Below the pieces are notes generated by a model. It saw nothing but the letters and a program-made list of their open reading frames with translations. It searched no databases and had not been told where the DNA came from. A DNA stretch of 33,431 nucleotides from Pseudomonas sp. CBZ-4 (GTDB lineage Bacteria; Pseudomonadota; Gammaproteobacteria; Pseudomonadales; Pseudomonadaceae). The stretch lies in NCBI RefSeq assembly GCF_000346755.1, contig NZ_ANNV01000118.1, positions 1 through 33,431 on the forward strand. The letters are read 5' to 3'. Positions 31,080 through 33,431 of the stretch are shown here, piece by piece (position 1 is the stretch's first letter; each line of letters begins with the position of its first letter). The translations under genes and the position numbers were made by a program.

Positions 31080-33371
31080 ATGAAAAAGCTGTGTTTGCTC
31101 GGCCTTGTTGCCACTCTGGCCAGTCACCCCGTATGGGCAGAAACAAAGCCTGCTGCGCTTAAAGACAAGGACGCGTTTGTCAGCGACCTGCTCAAGCAGA
31201 TGACCCTCGATGAAAAGATCGGCCAATTGCGCCTGATCAGCATCGGCCCGGAAATGCCCCGCGAGCTGATCCGCCAGGAAATCGCCGCCGGCCGCATCGG
31301 TGGCACGTTCAACTCGATCACCCGCCCGGAAAACCGCCCGATGCAGGACGCGGCCATGCGCAGCCGCTTGAAGATCCCGATGTTCTTCGCCTACGACGTG
31401 ATCCACGGCCACCGCACGATTTTCCCGATCAGCCTGGCCCTGGCCTCCAGCTGGGACATGGACGCGATCCACCGCTCCGGGCGCATCGCCGCCCAGGAAG
31501 CTGCGGCCGACAGCCTCGACATCACCTTTGCACCGATGGTGGATATCTCCCGCGATGCTCGCTGGGGTCGCACCTCCGAAGGCTTCGGCGAAGACACCTA
31601 CCTGGTCTCGCGCATTGCCGAAGTGATGGTCAAGGCGTTCCAGGGCACCAGCCCGGCGAATGCCGACAGCCTCATGGCCAGCGTCAAGCACTTCGCCCTG
31701 TATGGCGCGGTGGAAGGCGGCCGCGACTACAACGTCGTCGATATGAGCCCGGTGAAGATGTACCAGGACTACCTGCCGCCGTACCACGCGGCGATCAAGG
31801 CCGGCTCCGGCGGCGTGATGGTGGCGCTGAACTCGATCAACGGCGTGCCCGCCACCGCCAACACCTGGCTGATGAACGACCTGCTGCGTCGCGACTGGGG
31901 CTTCAAGGGCCTGACCGTCAGCGACCACGGCGCGATTTTCGAGCTGATCAAGCACGGCGTGGCCAAGGACGGGCGTGAAGCCGCGAAACTGGCGATCAAG
32001 GCCGGCATCGACATGAGCATGAACGACTCGCTGTACGGCAAGGAATTGCCGGGGCTGCTCAAGTCGGGCGAGATCGAACAGAGCGACATCGACAACGCCG
32101 TGCGCGAAGTGCTCGGCGCCAAGTACGACATGGGCCTGTTCAAGGACCCGTACCTGCGCATCGGCAAGGCCGAGGATGACCCGGCCGACACCTACGCCGA
32201 CAGCCGCCTGCACCGCGCCGAAGCCCGCGACGTCGCGCGCCGCAGCCTGGTGTTGCTGAAAAACCAGAATGAAACGCTGCCGCTGAAAAAGTCCGCGACC
32301 ATCGCCCTGGTCGGCCCGTTGGCCAAGGCCCCGATCGACATGATGGGCAGCTGGGCCGCCGCCGGTCGCCCTGCGCAATCGGTCACCCTGCTGGACGGCT
32401 TGAACGCGGTGATCGGTGAAAAAGGCAAAGTGATCTACGCCCGTGGCGCCAACATCACCAACGACAAGGCCGTGGTCGATTACCTCAACTTCCTCAACTT
32501 CGATGCCCCGGAAGTGGTGGATGACAAACGCGCGCCGCAGGTGTTGATCGACGAAGCGGTGAAAGCCGCCAAGAGTGCCGACGTGATTGTCGCGGCTGTG
32601 GGCGAGTCCCGTGGCATGTCCCACGAATCCTCCAGCCGCACCGACCTGAACATCCCGCAGAGCCAGCGCGACCTGATCAAGGCCCTGAAAGCCACCGGCA
32701 AGCCGTTGGTGCTGGTGCTGATGAACGGCCGCCCGCTGTCGATCCTCGAAGAGAACCAACAGGCCGACGCGATCCTGGAAACCTGGTTCGCCGGCACCGA
32801 AGGCGGCAACGCCATCGCCGACGTACTGTTTGGCGACTACAACCCGTCCGGCAAGCTGCCGATCACCTTCCCACGTTCGGTGGGGCAGATTCCGACCTAT
32901 TACAACCACCTGACCATTGGCCGCCCGTTCACCCCGGGCAAGCCGGGCAACTACACCTCGCAGTACTTCGATGACACCACAGGGCCCTTGTTCCCGTTTG
33001 GTTATGGCCTGAGCTACACCACGTTCAGCCTGTCGGACATGGCGTTGTCGTCCACCACCTTGAACAAGACCGGCAAGCTCGACGCCAGCGTTACCCTGAA
33101 AAACACCGGCAAGGTCGATGGCGAAACCGTGGTGCAGTTGTATATCCAGGACGTGGCCGGCTCGATGATCCGCCCGATCAAGGAGCTGAAGAACTTCCAG
33201 AAGGTCATGCTCAAGGCGGGCGAAGAGCGCACGTTGCACTTCACCATCACCGAGGAAGACTTGAAGTTCTACAACACCCAGCTCAAGTTCGCGGCGGAAC
33301 CGGGTGAGTTCAATGTGCAGATCGGGTTGGATTCCCAGGATGTGCAGCAGCAGACCTTTGAGCTGCTCTGA
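31080..33371 (+). CDS. bglX: Periplasmic beta-glucosidase (GH3)
   Basis: This is a 763-residue secreted glycoside hydrolase family 3 enzyme that removes terminal beta-glucose from oligosaccharides. A signal peptide spans 1-20 (cleavage VWA/E). The N-terminal TIM barrel carries the nucleophile Asp282 in GLTVSDHG, with substrate-binding blocks FAYDVIHGHRT, DISRDARWGRTSEGFGED and SVKHFALYG. The alpha/beta sandwich follows (SLVLLKNQNETLPLKK, VGESRGMSHESSSRTDL), then a C-terminal fibronectin-III-like domain (VTLKNTGKVDGETVVQLYIQD). AAGGAT precedes the ATG. The length is normal for BglX. A REP-like sequence follows the stop. Confidence 0.95.
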   Translation: MKKLCLLGLVATLASHPVWAETKPAALKDKDAFVSDLLKQMTLDEKIGQLRLISIGPEMPRELIRQEIAAGRIGGTFNSITRPENRPMQDAAMRSRLKIPMFFAYDVIHGHRTIFPISLALASSWDMDAIHRSGRIAAQEAAADSLDITFAPMVDISRDARWGRTSEGFGEDTYLVSRIAEVMVKAFQGTSPANADSLMASVKHFALYGAVEGGRDYNVVDMSPVKMYQDYLPPYHAAIKAGSGGVMVALNSINGVPATANTWLMNDLLRRDWGFKGLTVSDHGAIFELIKHGVAKDGREAAKLAIKAGIDMSMNDSLYGKELPGLLKSGEIEQSDIDNAVREVLGAKYDMGLFKDPYLRIGKAEDDPADTYADSRLHRAEARDVARRSLVLLKNQNETLPLKKSATIALVGPLAKAPIDMMGSWAAAGRPAQSVTLLDGLNAVIGEKGKVIYARGANITNDKAVVDYLNFLNFDAPEVVDDKRAPQVLIDEAVKAAKSADVIVAAVGESRGMSHESSSRTDLNIPQSQRDLIKALKATGKPLVLVLMNGRPLSILEENQQADAILETWFAGTEGGNAIADVLFGDYNPSGKLPITFPRSVGQIPTYYNHLTIGRPFTPGKPGNYTSQYFDDTTGPLFPFGYGLSYTTFSLSDMALSSTTLNKTGKLDASVTLKNTGKVDGETVVQLYIQDVAGSMIRPIKELKNFQKVMLKAGEERTLHFTITEEDLKFYNTQLKFAAEPGEFNVQIGLDSQDVQQQTFELL

Positions 33372-33394
33372 TTTAAAGCTGTAAATGCAGTCAG

Positions 33395-33431
33395 TGTGGG
33401 AGCTGGCTTGTGTGGGAGCTGGCTTGCCTGC
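33395..33431. repeat. Truncated REPIN with duplicated left head (window edge)
   Basis: TGTGGGAGCTGGCTTG is directly repeated and the second copy continues into GCCTGC before the window ends. The same head duplication is seen in REPIN 5. Confidence 0.8.

Noticed and set aside
30933..33239. A 768-codon minus-strand open frame
   Set aside because: It is antisense to bglX, lacks any recognisable domain, is rich in His/Gln/Arg/Val as expected of a GC-rich shadow frame, and bglX is unambiguous.

Overview
The window looks like a chromosomal stretch of a fluorescent-group Pseudomonas. The evidence is high GC with strong GC bias at third codon positions, at least seven complete REPIN-type palindromic repeats of the GTGGGAGC..GGCTTGCC type, and a typical Pseudomonas gene set (nrdB, PAS-PAS chemotaxis transducer, sigma/anti-sigma/TonB receptor triad, lemA-TPM cluster, bglX). 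There are no rRNA or tRNA genes, insertion sequences or CRISPR arrays. All intergenic gaps are under 300 bp.

Layout. (1) 1-2753: the 3' end of nrdB with its terminator, a short HNH-nuclease remnant, a HAD-IB phosphatase, an orphan Cys/His-containing protein, and an XRE regulator behind a convincing LexA box. This is the most accessory-looking part. (2) 2754-7032: a minus-strand amidase preceded by an amidase-like protein without the catalytic serines, then a metallo-beta-lactamase-fold hydrolase divergent from a TetR regulator, with two matching palindromic operators between them. (3) 7220-10451: a MASE2-GGDEF diguanylate cyclase, a soluble PAS-PAS chemotaxis transducer of BdlA type, and a DUF1003 membrane protein. 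(4) 10578-12995: a LysR regulator divergent from a coupled glutamine-amidotransferase-like / ABM monooxygenase pair, then a small conserved protein whose leader can fold over its own ribosome-binding site. (5) 13228-16326: periplasmic glpQ directly abutting an AraC regulator, a membrane fatty-acid hydroxylase, and a secreted PepSY protein behind an OmpR-family-like direct repeat. (6) 16450-19363: a transmembrane MCP divergent from a CorA/ZntB transporter, with a strong Pho box between them. (7) 19497-21867: a cupin-type XRE regulator divergent from a class II aldolase / DapA-family pair, with an operator inside the promoter. (8) 22098-26282: a FecI sigma, FecR anti-sigma and TonB-dependent receptor with a signalling domain, with Fur-like boxes. 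(9) 26387-33371: an EamA exporter, a SAM methyltransferase, the lemA-TPM-TPM cluster and bglX.

Most genes sit in small divergent regulator/target modules whose operators can be read directly. REPINs occupy nearly every convergent junction. I did not find an unmistakable new multi-gene system. The best candidates for something undescribed are the amidase/pseudo-amidase pair, the SOS-box XRE gene beside the orphan Cys/His protein, the amidotransferase-like protein with a Gln in place of the triad His coupled to an ABM protein, and the Pho box shared by a chemoreceptor and a CorA-type transporter.
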